A DNA stretch of 64,000 nt from CAWCPR01 sp963797475 (lineage in GTDB: Bacteria > Chloroflexota > Anaerolineae > Anaerolineales > UBA4823). Under the pieces are notes generated by a model. The model saw nothing but the letters and a program-made list of their open reading frames with translations. It ran no database searches and was not told where the DNA came from. How positions within the stretch are numbered: position 1 is the first letter of the stretch; every line of letters begins with the position of its first letter. Where the stretch lies: positions 1,984,001 through 2,048,000 of the forward strand of contig CAWCPR010000001.1 of assembly GCA_963797475.1 (NCBI GenBank). Direction: 5' to 3'. Below, in pieces: positions 9,686 through 18,044 of this stretch. The position numbers and the translations under genes are program-made.

Positions 9686-11362
9686 ATGGCGATCAAGACT
9701 CTCTCCTCCCCATCAAATAAGAAGATCTCACTGCGTATCCTGAACTATGGGATCAGCGAGAAAATCTTGCTGTTCGGCCTGTTTTTGATCTTCGTCGGGA
9801 TCAACGCGCCGGGCGTATCCTGGGGCACACCCGCCGTATGGAACCCCGATGAATTGGTGATCCGGGTAGATAAGGCGTTACACGGGGAATGGCAGTTTGA
9901 CGAGGAAAATTTCGATTACCCATCCCTGCCCAAATACGTCATGTACGGGGTCGGCAAGGTCGTTTACGGACTGGGCTTCTCGACCGCCGAATTTATCCAG
10001 GCAGCGCGCCTGGTCTCAGTCATCCTGGGCGGATTGATCGTCTTACTCGTTTACCAGATCACGAAAATGATGGTCGACACGGTCTGGGCCAGCTTGTTAG
10101 CGGCTTTGTTAACGCTTTCCAGCAGCGAAATTGCCCATAACGCTCATTTTGGCCACAATGACATCTACCTGGCGTTTTTTGTAACCCTGACCCTGTTTAC
10201 CCTGATTAAATACAAGATTTCAGGTGGAAAACTCTGGCTCTACGCCGCATTCTTTGGAGTTGGTTTGACGGCATCGAGCAAATACAATGGCGCCAGCCTG
10301 ATCATCGTCCCGATCATCATATTCCTCGCCGGACAACGGCGCCGGTTCAAACGGAATCTCCTGGAAATATCGGAAACGCTTTTCATCGGGCTGATATTAA
10401 GCATCCTGGGGTACGCCGCCGGCACCCCAAAAGCACTGTTATGGATGGCGTTTTATATTAAACGGGTAACGCCGGCGCTGTTAAACCATGCCAACTATGG
10501 GAGGGAACCGGGGAGCCTGATTGGCCTGTTTGGACAATGGCAGGTTTTCCAGAATGCCCTGGGAATTCCAGTTTTCTTGCTTTTCCTCATTTCCTTGTTA
10601 TGGTGTGGCTCGAAACTGGTGCTATTTTATTTGAACAGAGTCTCGAACACAGATAACAGGCTGGATCTGGTCGCCGTCATACTGCTCACAATTTTCGCCT
10701 TCGATTTGCCAATCCTCGTCTCATACAATTATCCCTCCAGGTTTTTTGTTCCGTTTATCCCTTTACTTTCAATATTGAGCGCGCTTTTTATCGCCGACTT
10801 GATCCTGCTCGCCGAAAAGCGCGGACACACGACGCTGCCGAAATTGATTCTGGCAGGTTCGTTTCTAACCGCAATGGTCGCCATGCTGCGGGTTATCAGC
10901 GTTTTTCTTTTATTCCAGAATGACGCCAGGATACTGGCAGGCAAGTTTTTAGTTACGCTTCCCGTTGGGGGAAAGATCGAATACACGCTGTATCCCCCCT
11001 ACATACCTGGGGAGCACTTCTCAAAAATAAGGGGATATCCGATCTTTTTTAAGAAATTCCCTGACCAAAGCTTACCGGAGGCCCGCTATTATCCCTTTAA
11101 TGAAGGAGAATCCGGGATCGAAGTTCGAAAACCGGATTACCTGATTATCGACAGTTTCACCTACGATAGGTTTAGCGATCGCTACACCTGTACAATCCTG
11201 CCGGCGGAATGTGACTTTTTCCAGAAGCTGCAAGCCGGCGACACCCACTATAAGCTCGTTCAGGAATTTCGTTACACGGTTCCCTCCTTTTTGCCTGAGA
11301 TTAACTTGTCTTTCGTCAACCCGGATATCCAGATTTACGAGCGTGACGAATTGCAGCAATAA
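9686..11362 (+). CDS. PMT/ArnT-like GT-C glycosyltransferase
   Basis: A 558-residue membrane protein with about ten transmembrane helices. After the first helix comes WNPDELVIRVDKAL, with acidic residues near position 54, the usual site of the catalytic DE pair in dolichyl-phosphate-mannose:protein mannosyltransferase-like enzymes (PMT_2 type). Further family-like stretches are FDYPSLPKYVMYG and ASSKYNGASLI. The C-terminal 130 residues are soluble and likely face outward. Such proteins move a sugar from undecaprenyl phosphate to a lipid, glycan or protein. The GT2 gene at 3083 could supply its donor. No gene follows for 65 bases, where a promoter begins a new unit. Confidence 0.85.
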   Translation: MAIKTLSSPSNKKISLRILNYGISEKILLFGLFLIFVGINAPGVSWGTPAVWNPDELVIRVDKALHGEWQFDEENFDYPSLPKYVMYGVGKVVYGLGFSTAEFIQAARLVSVILGGLIVLLVYQITKMMVDTVWASLLAALLTLSSSEIAHNAHFGHNDIYLAFFVTLTLFTLIKYKISGGKLWLYAAFFGVGLTASSKYNGASLIIVPIIIFLAGQRRRFKRNLLEISETLFIGLILSILGYAAGTPKALLWMAFYIKRVTPALLNHANYGREPGSLIGLFGQWQVFQNALGIPVFLLFLISLLWCGSKLVLFYLNRVSNTDNRLDLVAVILLTIFAFDLPILVSYNYPSRFFVPFIPLLSILSALFIADLILLAEKRGHTTLPKLILAGSFLTAMVAMLRVISVFLLFQNDARILAGKFLVTLPVGGKIEYTLYPPYIPGEHFSKIRGYPIFFKKFPDQSLPEARYYPFNEGESGIEVRKPDYLIIDSFTYDRFSDRYTCTILPAECDFFQKLQAGDTHYKLVQEFRYTVPSFLPEINLSFVNPDIQIYERDELQQ

Positions 11363-11380
11363 CTGTTATCTTTTCGACCC

Positions 11381-11408
11381 TTGACCTTTCCCGATCTGGA
11401 GTTATAAT
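11381..11408 (+). promoter_or_regulatory. sigma-70-like promoter of the winged-helix regulator gene
   Basis: TTGACC at 11381-11386 and TATAAT at 11403-11408 are spaced by 16 bases. The predicted start lies near 11415, only about 13 bases before the ATG at 11428, and no ribosome-binding sequence is seen. The regulator mRNA is therefore probably nearly leaderless. The same promoter layout occurs at 2962-2989. Confidence 0.75.
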
Positions 11409-11422
11409 TCAACAACTGAATT
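11406..11422. promoter_or_regulatory. imperfect palindrome, putative autoregulatory operator
   Basis: AATTCAACAACTGAATT has 6-base inverted arms (AATTCA/TGAATT) around 5 bases. It matches the 2987-3003 palindrome at 15 of 17 positions and sits at the same distance from its -10 box. Its place on the regulator's own promoter suggests negative autoregulation. Confidence 0.5.
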
Positions 11423-11427
11423 TTAGA

Positions 11428-11910
11428 ATGCTTATGGACAATCAACCTGAATCGGACCGCGAGCTGATCCTGCTGGAACAAATCGAACACGACCCGGATG
11501 TCACCCAGGCCTCTCTGGCCGCGCAGTTGGGCGTTGCGGTAGGCACCGTAAACTGGCATCTCAAACGGCTGGTTGCCAAGGGCTATGTCAAGGTGAAGCG
11601 GGCGCAGCGGCGCAAATTGCGCTACATTATCACACCCGAAGGGATCGCCTTGCGGGCGCGCCTGACGGTCAATTACATCGAGACCTCCATGAAACTGTAC
11701 CGGCGCACTCGCCAGCGCGTACGAGACCTGCTGAGCGAGATCAAACTGAATGGTTACGATCGCGTCCGGATTGACGGCGAAGGGGATATCGCCGAAATTT
11801 GCCGCTTAACCTGCCTGGAACAGGGCATTCTGATCGGCGATGACGGCAATTTCCCGGTCCTGGAAGTGCGCGGCACCAAGATTTACCTGCGCGTCGAGGA
11901 AAAAGCATGA
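11428..11910 (+). CDS. winged-helix (MarR/EPS-type) transcriptional regulator
   Basis: A 160-residue protein. Residues 12-75 form a winged helix-turn-helix: helix QASLAAQLGV, recognition helix GTVNWHLKRLVAKGYV and a basic wing KVKRAQRRKLRYIITPEG. This resembles small MarR-type regulators found in exopolysaccharide loci. Residues 80-160 form a second domain with RVRIDGEGDIAEICRLTC and a Gly-rich end, which may sense a metabolite; its ligand is unknown. The gene is first in its operon and overlaps the next (ATGA). A palindrome on its promoter and a twin at 2987 are likely binding sites, so it may link expression of the two halves of the locus. Confidence 0.85.
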   Translation: MLMDNQPESDRELILLEQIEHDPDVTQASLAAQLGVAVGTVNWHLKRLVAKGYVKVKRAQRRKLRYIITPEGIALRARLTVNYIETSMKLYRRTRQRVRDLLSEIKLNGYDRVRIDGEGDIAEICRLTCLEQGILIGDDGNFPVLEVRGTKIYLRVEEKA

Positions 11911-12949
11911 GCGCTGTAAAAAGCCCGGACGGTGAAAGAACCCCCACGGCGCATGTGCTGATCACCGGCGGCGCCGGCTACATCGGCTCGCTGCTGACTG
12001 GCGAGCTGCTGCGCAGTGGATACCGGGTAACCGTTATCGACGACCTGCTCTTCGGCGGCAAATCCTTGCTGGCCTATCTACCAAACCCGGATTTCCGATT
12101 TGTGAAATCCAACGTTTGGGAGCCGCGCGCCATCCGCTCCGCTTTAAACGACGAGTGGCCCCGGCCTCAGGCGATTATCCACCTGGCTGCCATCGCCGGC
12201 TTTCCGGCCTGCCAGGCGGTAGGCCGCCAGGTTGCCTGGCGCTATAACGTGGAAGCCACCCAGCACGTCTTCGAGCAGGCCGAACAGTCCGGGGTGGAGC
12301 GCTTCGTTTACGCCTCCACTTACAGCAACTACGGGCTGGCTCCCGAGGGGGCGCCGGTGACTGAAGAATCGCCCTCAACCCGCAATCGCTGTATGCAGAG
12401 ACGAAGATCGCCTCTGAACGCTTCCTGCTCAGCCATTCTGATTCCTGCTGCGCTCCTTTGATCTTCCGGATTGCCACGCTATACGGGCTCTCGCCGCGCA
12501 CACGCTTCGACATGATCGTCAACCAGTTCGTCCTGGAAGCTCACACCCGCCGCGAGCTGCTCATTTACCAGCGCGGCTATTCGCGTTCATTCGTCCACAT
12601 CCAGGACGCCGTGCGAGGCATTATCCTGGGGCTGCAAGCGCCCGAAGAGAAAATACGCGGCCAGGTGTACAACCTGGGCTCCGAGGATGGCAATCTGACC
12701 AAAGATCAAATTGTCACCCTGGTTTTGAAACGCATCCCAGAAACCATCGTGCATTATAAAGACATGACCTTCGGCGGCGATATGCGCGATATCCGCGTCA
12801 GCTTCGAAAAGATCCAGCGGCTGTTGGGCTTCCGCTCTCAGCTCACGGTCGACGATGGCGTGCGCGAAGTACTGCACGCCCTGCGCTCGGGTATGATCCG
12901 CGATCCGCAGGATGGGCACTACCGCAACGCCCAGTTCATCGTCCAATAA
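11907..12949 (+). pseudogene. NAD-dependent nucleotide-sugar epimerase/dehydratase, frameshifted at about 12374
   Basis: The N-terminal part is a clear extended SDR: VLITGGAGYIGSLL near residue 13 (NAD-binding GxxGxxG), IIHLAAIAG and YASTYSNYG. At 12372-12374 a CCC run appears one C short. In the other frame the expected SLYAETK (catalytic YxxxK) and the C-terminal substrate half continue to 12949, with RGYSRSFVHIQDAVRGI. The restored protein of about 347 residues is GalE/RfbB-like; its exact sugar is not determined. It overlaps the regulator gene by four bases. Sequencing error at the homopolymer is plausible. Confidence 0.85.
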
Positions 12950-13000
12950 GCGTTGCCCGGTCGTAGAACAGCCTTTACGTAGGTTTGAGGAGAAAGAAAC

Positions 13001-13978
13001 GTGACCGACGAACAAACCACGAATTTTTGGAAAGACCGCCGGGTGACCGTAACAGGTGGGGCCGGCTTTTTGGGCTCGTTTGTCACCGAGAAACTGCGCC
13101 AGCGCGGCGCAGCCGAGATTTTCGTACCGCGTTATGAGGAATACGACCTGGTCAAGCCCGAAGATATTCAACGCATGCTGGATGACTCTCGGCCGGATAT
13201 CATCATCCACCTGGCAGCCCTGGCAGGCGGGATCGGCGCCAACCGGGCCAGGCCGGCCGATTTCTTCTATATCAACCTGATGATGGGCGTGCAGTTGATG
13301 CACGCCGCCTGGCAACACGGCCTGGAGAAATTTGTAGCCATCGGTACGATCTGCGCCTACCCGAAATTCACTCCACTGCCATTTCGGGAGGAGAACCTGT
13401 GGGATGGCTATCCTGAGGAGACCAATGCGCCCTATGGCCTGGCGAAGAAAATGCTCCTGGTGCAAGCCCAGGCGTACCGGGAACAATACGGTTTTAACGC
13501 CATCTACCTGCTGCCGGTAAATCTCTACGGTCCAGGCGACAATTTCAACTTGGAGACATCACACGTCATCCCGGCGCTCATCCGCAAATGCGTCCAGGCC
13601 CAGGCGCGCCGCGACGAGCAGGTCGTCTTGTGGGGGGATGGCTCGCCGACGCGTGAGTTCCTGTTCGCCGAAGACGCCGCCGAGGGGATCTTGCTGGCAG
13701 CCGAACGCTACAACGGCGGGGAACCGGTAAATCTGGGCTCGGGCAACGAAATCAGCATAAAAGACCTGGCGGAAATGATCGCCCGCATGACCGGGTTTAG
13801 CGGCAAGCTGGTCTGGGATACCAGCAAACCAAACGGCCAACCACGCCGCGCCCTGGATGTGAACCGCGCCGAACATTATTTTGGCTTTCGCGCCCGAGTG
13901 CCTTTTGAAGAGGGCCTGCGCCGTACGATCGAATGGTATCGCCAGAATCAGGCAGCCGTGCTTTCGACGGAAGGCTAA
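13001..13978 (+). CDS. fcl: GDP-L-fucose synthase (GDP-4-keto-6-deoxymannose 3,5-epimerase/4-reductase)
   Basis: A 325-residue extended SDR starting at GTG 13001 behind a GAGGAG ribosome-binding site. It shows TGGAGFLGS (NADPH loop), HLAALAGGIGANRA near residue 67, IGTICAYPKF, the catalytic YGLAKK near residue 144 and NLYGPGDNFN. The late motifs GSGNEISIKDLAEMI and KPNGQPRR are typical for this enzyme, which makes GDP-L-fucose from GDP-4-keto-6-deoxy-D-mannose. ManC at 32397 makes the GDP-mannose, but the intervening GDP-mannose 4,6-dehydratase is not in the window. It may be elsewhere, or the enzyme may serve a related GDP-6-deoxyhexose. Confidence 0.9.
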   Translation: MTDEQTTNFWKDRRVTVTGGAGFLGSFVTEKLRQRGAAEIFVPRYEEYDLVKPEDIQRMLDDSRPDIIIHLAALAGGIGANRARPADFFYINLMMGVQLMHAAWQHGLEKFVAIGTICAYPKFTPLPFREENLWDGYPEETNAPYGLAKKMLLVQAQAYREQYGFNAIYLLPVNLYGPGDNFNLETSHVIPALIRKCVQAQARRDEQVVLWGDGSPTREFLFAEDAAEGILLAAERYNGGEPVNLGSGNEISIKDLAEMIARMTGFSGKLVWDTSKPNGQPRRALDVNRAEHYFGFRARVPFEEGLRRTIEWYRQNQAAVLSTEG

Positions 13979-14048
13979 ATACTAAGAGCGGGCCGCAAAC
14001 CCGGTCCCGCCGGACTAGCTGCCAGATATGAATGGATAGATCCAGATA

Positions 14049-15101
14049 ATGGCTCAAACGTCGATTGCAAACCCATCCAGGTCCCAGGATGACGTCCTGG
14101 TGCTCAAGCCCTCACGGGGTTGGGCCGCGCTGAACCTGCGCGACCTGTGGATTTACCGCGAGCTGATCTACTTCCTGACGCTGCGCGATATTAAAGTGCG
14201 CTACAAGCAAACCGCTCTCGGCGTCGCCTGGGCAATCATCCAGCCGTTTTTCACAATGGTCGTTTTCACCATCTTCTTCGGCAAGCTCGCCAAAGTGCCG
14301 ACCGATAATATTCCCGGTCCGCTTTTCTTTTACGCCGGACTGCTGCCCTGGGGCATGTTCACCAAGGCGCTGTCGGACGCCGGGCGCTCGATGGTCACCA
14401 ACCGCAACATGATCACGAAAATCTATTTCCCGCGCCTGGTGATCCCCATCTCGTCGGTGTTGGGCGGGGTCGTAGATTTCTTTGTGGCCTTCGTCGTCCT
14501 GATCGGAATGCTGGTTTTTTACAACCTCATCCCGGTAGCAAAGCCCAGCACGGCCGCGCCTGCAGCCCTGACGGCGACGGTGACGGCTAACAGCACAGCG
14601 GCTGTGAACGGCACCGCGGCTGTAAACAACACAGCCCAAAATGCCACGCCGGCGCCGGCTGCCACTGCCCAACCGCAGGCCTCATTCTCCGGCGGCGTGC
14701 CGGTTTTGGAGCGTTACCACATCCAGCCGACCTCTGCTATTTGGACGCTGCCGGTCTTCCTGCTTTTAGCCGTGATCTCCGCCCTGGGTGTAGGCCTGTG
14801 GCTTTCGGCGCTCAACGTGATCTACCGCGATATTGGCTATATCCTGCCCTTCCTGACCCAATTCTGGCTGTTCATCACGCCCATTGCCTATCCTTCCAGT
14901 ATGATCCCGGAGAAATGGCGCTTGATTTTCGCTCTCAATCCCATGACCGGGGTGGTGGAAGGCTTTCGCTGGGCATTGCTGAACGCCGGCACCCCGCCGG
15001 GAGCCATGCTGGCAGTCTCAACCGGCATCTCCCTGTTGATCCTGGTCTCCGGCCTGTTCTATTTCCGCCGCATGGAACGAACTTTTGCGGATATGGTGTA
15101 A
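14049..15101 (+). CDS. ABC-2 polysaccharide exporter permease (Wzm type) with unusual outer loop
   Basis: A 350-residue inner-membrane permease with six predicted helices. The N-terminus has the family motif YFLTLRDIKVRYKQTALG and the first helices follow as FTMVVFTIFFGKLAKVP. It pairs with the ATPase encoded at once downstream (one-base overlap) to export undecaprenyl-linked polysaccharide. Between helices at about residues 164-219 lies an extra stretch rich in Ala, Thr, Pro and Asn, with four N-x-S/T triplets (NST, NGT, NNT, NAT). Usual family members have a short loop here. The segment should face outward and is flagged as a finding. Confidence 0.92.
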   Translation: MAQTSIANPSRSQDDVLVLKPSRGWAALNLRDLWIYRELIYFLTLRDIKVRYKQTALGVAWAIIQPFFTMVVFTIFFGKLAKVPTDNIPGPLFFYAGLLPWGMFTKALSDAGRSMVTNRNMITKIYFPRLVIPISSVLGGVVDFFVAFVVLIGMLVFYNLIPVAKPSTAAPAALTATVTANSTAAVNGTAAVNNTAQNATPAPAATAQPQASFSGGVPVLERYHIQPTSAIWTLPVFLLLAVISALGVGLWLSALNVIYRDIGYILPFLTQFWLFITPIAYPSSMIPEKWRLIFALNPMTGVVEGFRWALLNAGTPPGAMLAVSTGISLLILVSGLFYFRRMERTFADMV

Positions 15102-16390
15102 TGACTGATCTGGCTATTCGCGTCGAAGCCCTTGGCAAACAGTATCGCATCGGCAGCGCGCCGGAGCGTTATCGCACCCTGCGCGACAGCCTGGCGCGGG
15201 CTGCTGCCGCGCCTGCACGCCTGCTCAAGAACGCCTTTAACGGCAGCGACATGGGCGCCGACGCAGATACGATATGGGCGCTGCAAGATATCTCCTTCGA
15301 CGTACACAAAGGCCAGTTGCTGGGCGTTATTGGGCGCAACGGGGCCGGCAAAAGCACCCTTTTGAAAATCCTTTCGCGAGTCACAGAGCCTACCTGCGGC
15401 TACGCCGAAATCCACGGGCGGGTCGGCTCTCTCCTGGAAGTCGGCACCGGCTTTCATCCCGAGCTGACCGGGCGCGAGAATATTTTCCTGAACGGCGCCA
15501 TTCTGGGGATGAAACGGGCCGAGATCGAACGGAAATTTGACGAGATCGTGGACTTTTCTGAGGTGGCTAAATTTATCGACACGCCGGTCAAGCGCTACTC
15601 CAGCGGCATGTACCTGCGCCTGGCGTTTGCCGTTGCCGCCCACCTGGAGCCCGAGATCCTGGTTGTCGACGAAGTCCTGGCGGTCGGCGACGCCGAATTT
15701 CAGCGAAAATGTCTTGGAAAAATGAGCGACGTCGCCCAGGAAGGGCGTACGGTGCTTTTCGTCAGCCACAATATGTCGGCTATCTTGCGCCTGACCGAGG
15801 AGGCTATCGTGCTGGATAAAGGCCGCATGGCGCTGCGCGCACCCTCCCCGGCGGCGGTGGATTTCTACATGTCCTCCGGCTATGCGGAGATCGGCGAGCG
15901 GATCTGGACGCCTGCCGAAGTTCCACCGGAAGCTGCCCCCTTTCAGCCCATTGCCTTGCGCGTGCTCGATGCGCGCCAGCGGGCTGTCGACACCGTGCGC
16001 TCGATCGATCCGATCACGATCGAGTTGGAATACTGCCTGGACGCGCCGCTCACCGGTTTGCGGGTGGGCGTCTATTTAATGACGACCCGCGGCGAATACG
16101 TTTTCACCTCATTCGACACCGACGACCCGCAGCAGTTCGAGAGCGCCCGGATGCGCCCGGCAGGCCATTACGCCAGCCGTTGCGTCATCCCTGCCGATTT
16201 CCTCAATGAGGGGCGCTACGTTTTAGGGGTGAACGCCAGCTCATTTCGCATCCGGCGCTATTTCCAGGATGAACAGGCGCTCACATTCACGGTAGATGGC
16301 GCTGGCGCGCCCGGCATGCAGTGGCCTGAACCGCGCCTGGGGCCGGTGCGGCCGCGCCTGGAATGGCAGATCGAGGAGCTGGGCCGGTGA
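15101..16390 (+). CDS. ABC polysaccharide exporter ATPase with C-terminal glycan-binding domain (Wzt type)
   Basis: A 429-residue protein. The ATPase domain (1-250) has Walker A GRNGAGKST at 79-87, signature YSSGM near 166-170, Walker B ILVVDEVL near 186-193 and an H-loop VSHNM. The N-terminal RIGSAPERYRTLRDSL insert is typical of O-antigen/teichoic-type ATPases. Residues about 255-429 form a beta-rich Wzt C-terminal domain, which in known systems recognises the non-reducing end cap of the exported chain, often a methyl group. Methyltransferases at 18045, 29568 and 43944 could make such a cap. The start at 15101 overlaps the permease stop (TAATG). Confidence 0.93.
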   Translation: MTDLAIRVEALGKQYRIGSAPERYRTLRDSLARAAAAPARLLKNAFNGSDMGADADTIWALQDISFDVHKGQLLGVIGRNGAGKSTLLKILSRVTEPTCGYAEIHGRVGSLLEVGTGFHPELTGRENIFLNGAILGMKRAEIERKFDEIVDFSEVAKFIDTPVKRYSSGMYLRLAFAVAAHLEPEILVVDEVLAVGDAEFQRKCLGKMSDVAQEGRTVLFVSHNMSAILRLTEEAIVLDKGRMALRAPSPAAVDFYMSSGYAEIGERIWTPAEVPPEAAPFQPIALRVLDARQRAVDTVRSIDPITIELEYCLDAPLTGLRVGVYLMTTRGEYVFTSFDTDDPQQFESARMRPAGHYASRCVIPADFLNEGRYVLGVNASSFRIRRYFQDEQALTFTVDGAGAPGMQWPEPRLGPVRPRLEWQIEELGR

Positions 16391-18027
16391 ACCGGATCAA
16401 CAAACATAACCTCAAACAGGTGCTTGGCGAACTGCCGTTCGCCGCGGAGATTTACTGGCAGCTCCGCCAGCAGGGAAAACCGCTCAGCGAGAGCTTCTCC
16501 TTGCGCCGGGTAGAACGCAGCCTGCCCGAGTGGCTGGAACAGGTCGAAGCAGCCCGCCAGTCTATCCAGGCCGAGCGCCTGGCGGCGGCCTCCCCCCGGC
16601 GGGTGATGCTCTTCAGCACCTTGCGCTACTGGCTGGAGCACGCCACGTTGTTGGGCCTGGCGCTTACCGGGTTAGGCCACCAGGTTACGCTCGCCTATCT
16701 GCCCTACGCCAATTGGCGTAAACCCTTCAACCATTTCGACCTGCGCCGCCAGAACGCATACGCCCGCTCGGTCCTCAGCCATGCCGCCCCCTGGCTGCAG
16801 TGCATCTCCTTGCTGGATGTGAAGGCGGACGGCAACCTGCCTGACCATTTGATGCAGGCGGTCCGCGCAGTTTCACTGCGCGACGCCCAGTACACCTTGC
16901 AGGTTGAAAATATCGACCGCGACGGTCTTGAGAGCGAATCGGACCGCCTGTACCGCCTGCGCTTACAGCGCAATTCTCAGGCTGCCTGCGCTGCGCTGGC
17001 CTGGATGAAGGCGAACCGCCCGGATGTGGTCGTCTTGCCCAACGGCAGCATTTTGGAGATGGGCGCGGTTTACCAGGCAGCGCGCTCGCTGGACATCCCC
17101 GTAGTGACTTATGAATTTGGCGAGCAGCGCGGCCGCATCTGGCTGGCTCGCAACTCAGAAGTGATGCACCAGCGGACGGATGATCTCTGGCAGGCGCGCG
17201 AGCACACCCCGTTGAGCGAAGACCAGTGGAACCAGGTCCAGGCCTTGTTCGCCTCACGCCAGCACGCCAGCCTGTGGGAGAACTTCTCTCGCCGCTGGCA
17301 AGGCCAGCCCAGCCAAGGTGGCGAGCAGGTGCGCGCCGGCCTGGGGTTGGATGGGCGCCCGATCCTGCTTCTGGCAGCCAACGTGATCGGCGACAGCCTG
17401 ACCCTCGGGCGCCAGGTATTCAGCGACAGCATGACCGAGTGGCTGCAGCGCACGGTGCAGTATTTCGCCTGCCGCCCGCAGGTTCAACTGGTCGTGCGCA
17501 TCCACCCTGGCGAACGCTATACCAAAGGGCCTTCGGTGGCAGATGTAATCCAGCGCGTGCTTACCGATCTGCCCGCTCACGTTCGCCTGGTCGCTGCCGG
17601 GGACCCGGTCAATACCTACGACCTGGTGGAGATCGCCGACCTGGGACTGGTTTACACCACGACCGTCGGGATGGAGATGGCAATGAGCGGGGCGCCGGTG
17701 ATCGTTGTTGGGCAGACCCACTACCGCTGCAAAGGCTTTACGCTGGACCCTGATTCCTGGGATTCCTATTTCGCTCTCCTGGAAAAGGTCCTTGCAGACC
17801 CTCCAGCGTACCGGCCCACCCGCCAGCAGGTCGAGCAGGCCTGGAATTATGCCTACCGCTTCTTTTTTGAATACCCACGGCCTTTTCCCTGGCACCTGGT
17901 GCAGTTCTGGGATGAAATAGAAGCCTGGCCAATCAGGCGCGTGCTCTCAGAGCAGGGGTTGGCCCAGTTTGGAGATACGTTTCGCTACCTGGTAGGCGAG
18001 CCGCGCGACTGGAACGCGAGCGGATAA
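16387..18027 (+). CDS. GT-B fold capsule-type glycosyltransferase or glycerophosphotransferase-like protein
   Basis: The chosen start is GTG 16387, which overlaps the Wzt stop by four bases; 546 residues. The C-terminal half has the features of KpsC/KpsS and CDP-glycerol transferase-like enzymes: VVRIHPGERY near residue 368, DLVEIADLGLVYTTTVGMEM and SGAPVIVVGQTHY, the donor-binding G-x-E region. The N-terminal 150 residues are helical and unassigned. In export systems of this class such enzymes add linker or chain sugars. Relatives of this fold in the window start at 25966 and 42283. The donor is unknown. Confidence 0.75.
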   Translation: MNRINKHNLKQVLGELPFAAEIYWQLRQQGKPLSESFSLRRVERSLPEWLEQVEAARQSIQAERLAAASPRRVMLFSTLRYWLEHATLLGLALTGLGHQVTLAYLPYANWRKPFNHFDLRRQNAYARSVLSHAAPWLQCISLLDVKADGNLPDHLMQAVRAVSLRDAQYTLQVENIDRDGLESESDRLYRLRLQRNSQAACAALAWMKANRPDVVVLPNGSILEMGAVYQAARSLDIPVVTYEFGEQRGRIWLARNSEVMHQRTDDLWQAREHTPLSEDQWNQVQALFASRQHASLWENFSRRWQGQPSQGGEQVRAGLGLDGRPILLLAANVIGDSLTLGRQVFSDSMTEWLQRTVQYFACRPQVQLVVRIHPGERYTKGPSVADVIQRVLTDLPAHVRLVAAGDPVNTYDLVEIADLGLVYTTTVGMEMAMSGAPVIVVGQTHYRCKGFTLDPDSWDSYFALLEKVLADPPAYRPTRQQVEQAWNYAYRFFFEYPRPFPWHLVQFWDEIEAWPIRRVLSEQGLAQFGDTFRYLVGEPRDWNASG

Positions 18028-18044
18028 GCGCTCGAGGAAGATAC

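Noticed and set aside
12587..13486. Minus-strand reading frame of 299 codons
   Set aside because: It lies opposite the epimerase and GDP-fucose synthase genes, whose motifs are intact in the plus frames; no ribosome-binding site or family pattern.
13979..14048. Possible hairpin GCGGG/CCCGC before the ABC permease gene
   Set aside because: Weak stem with a large loop and no T-run; no clear promoter in the same gap.
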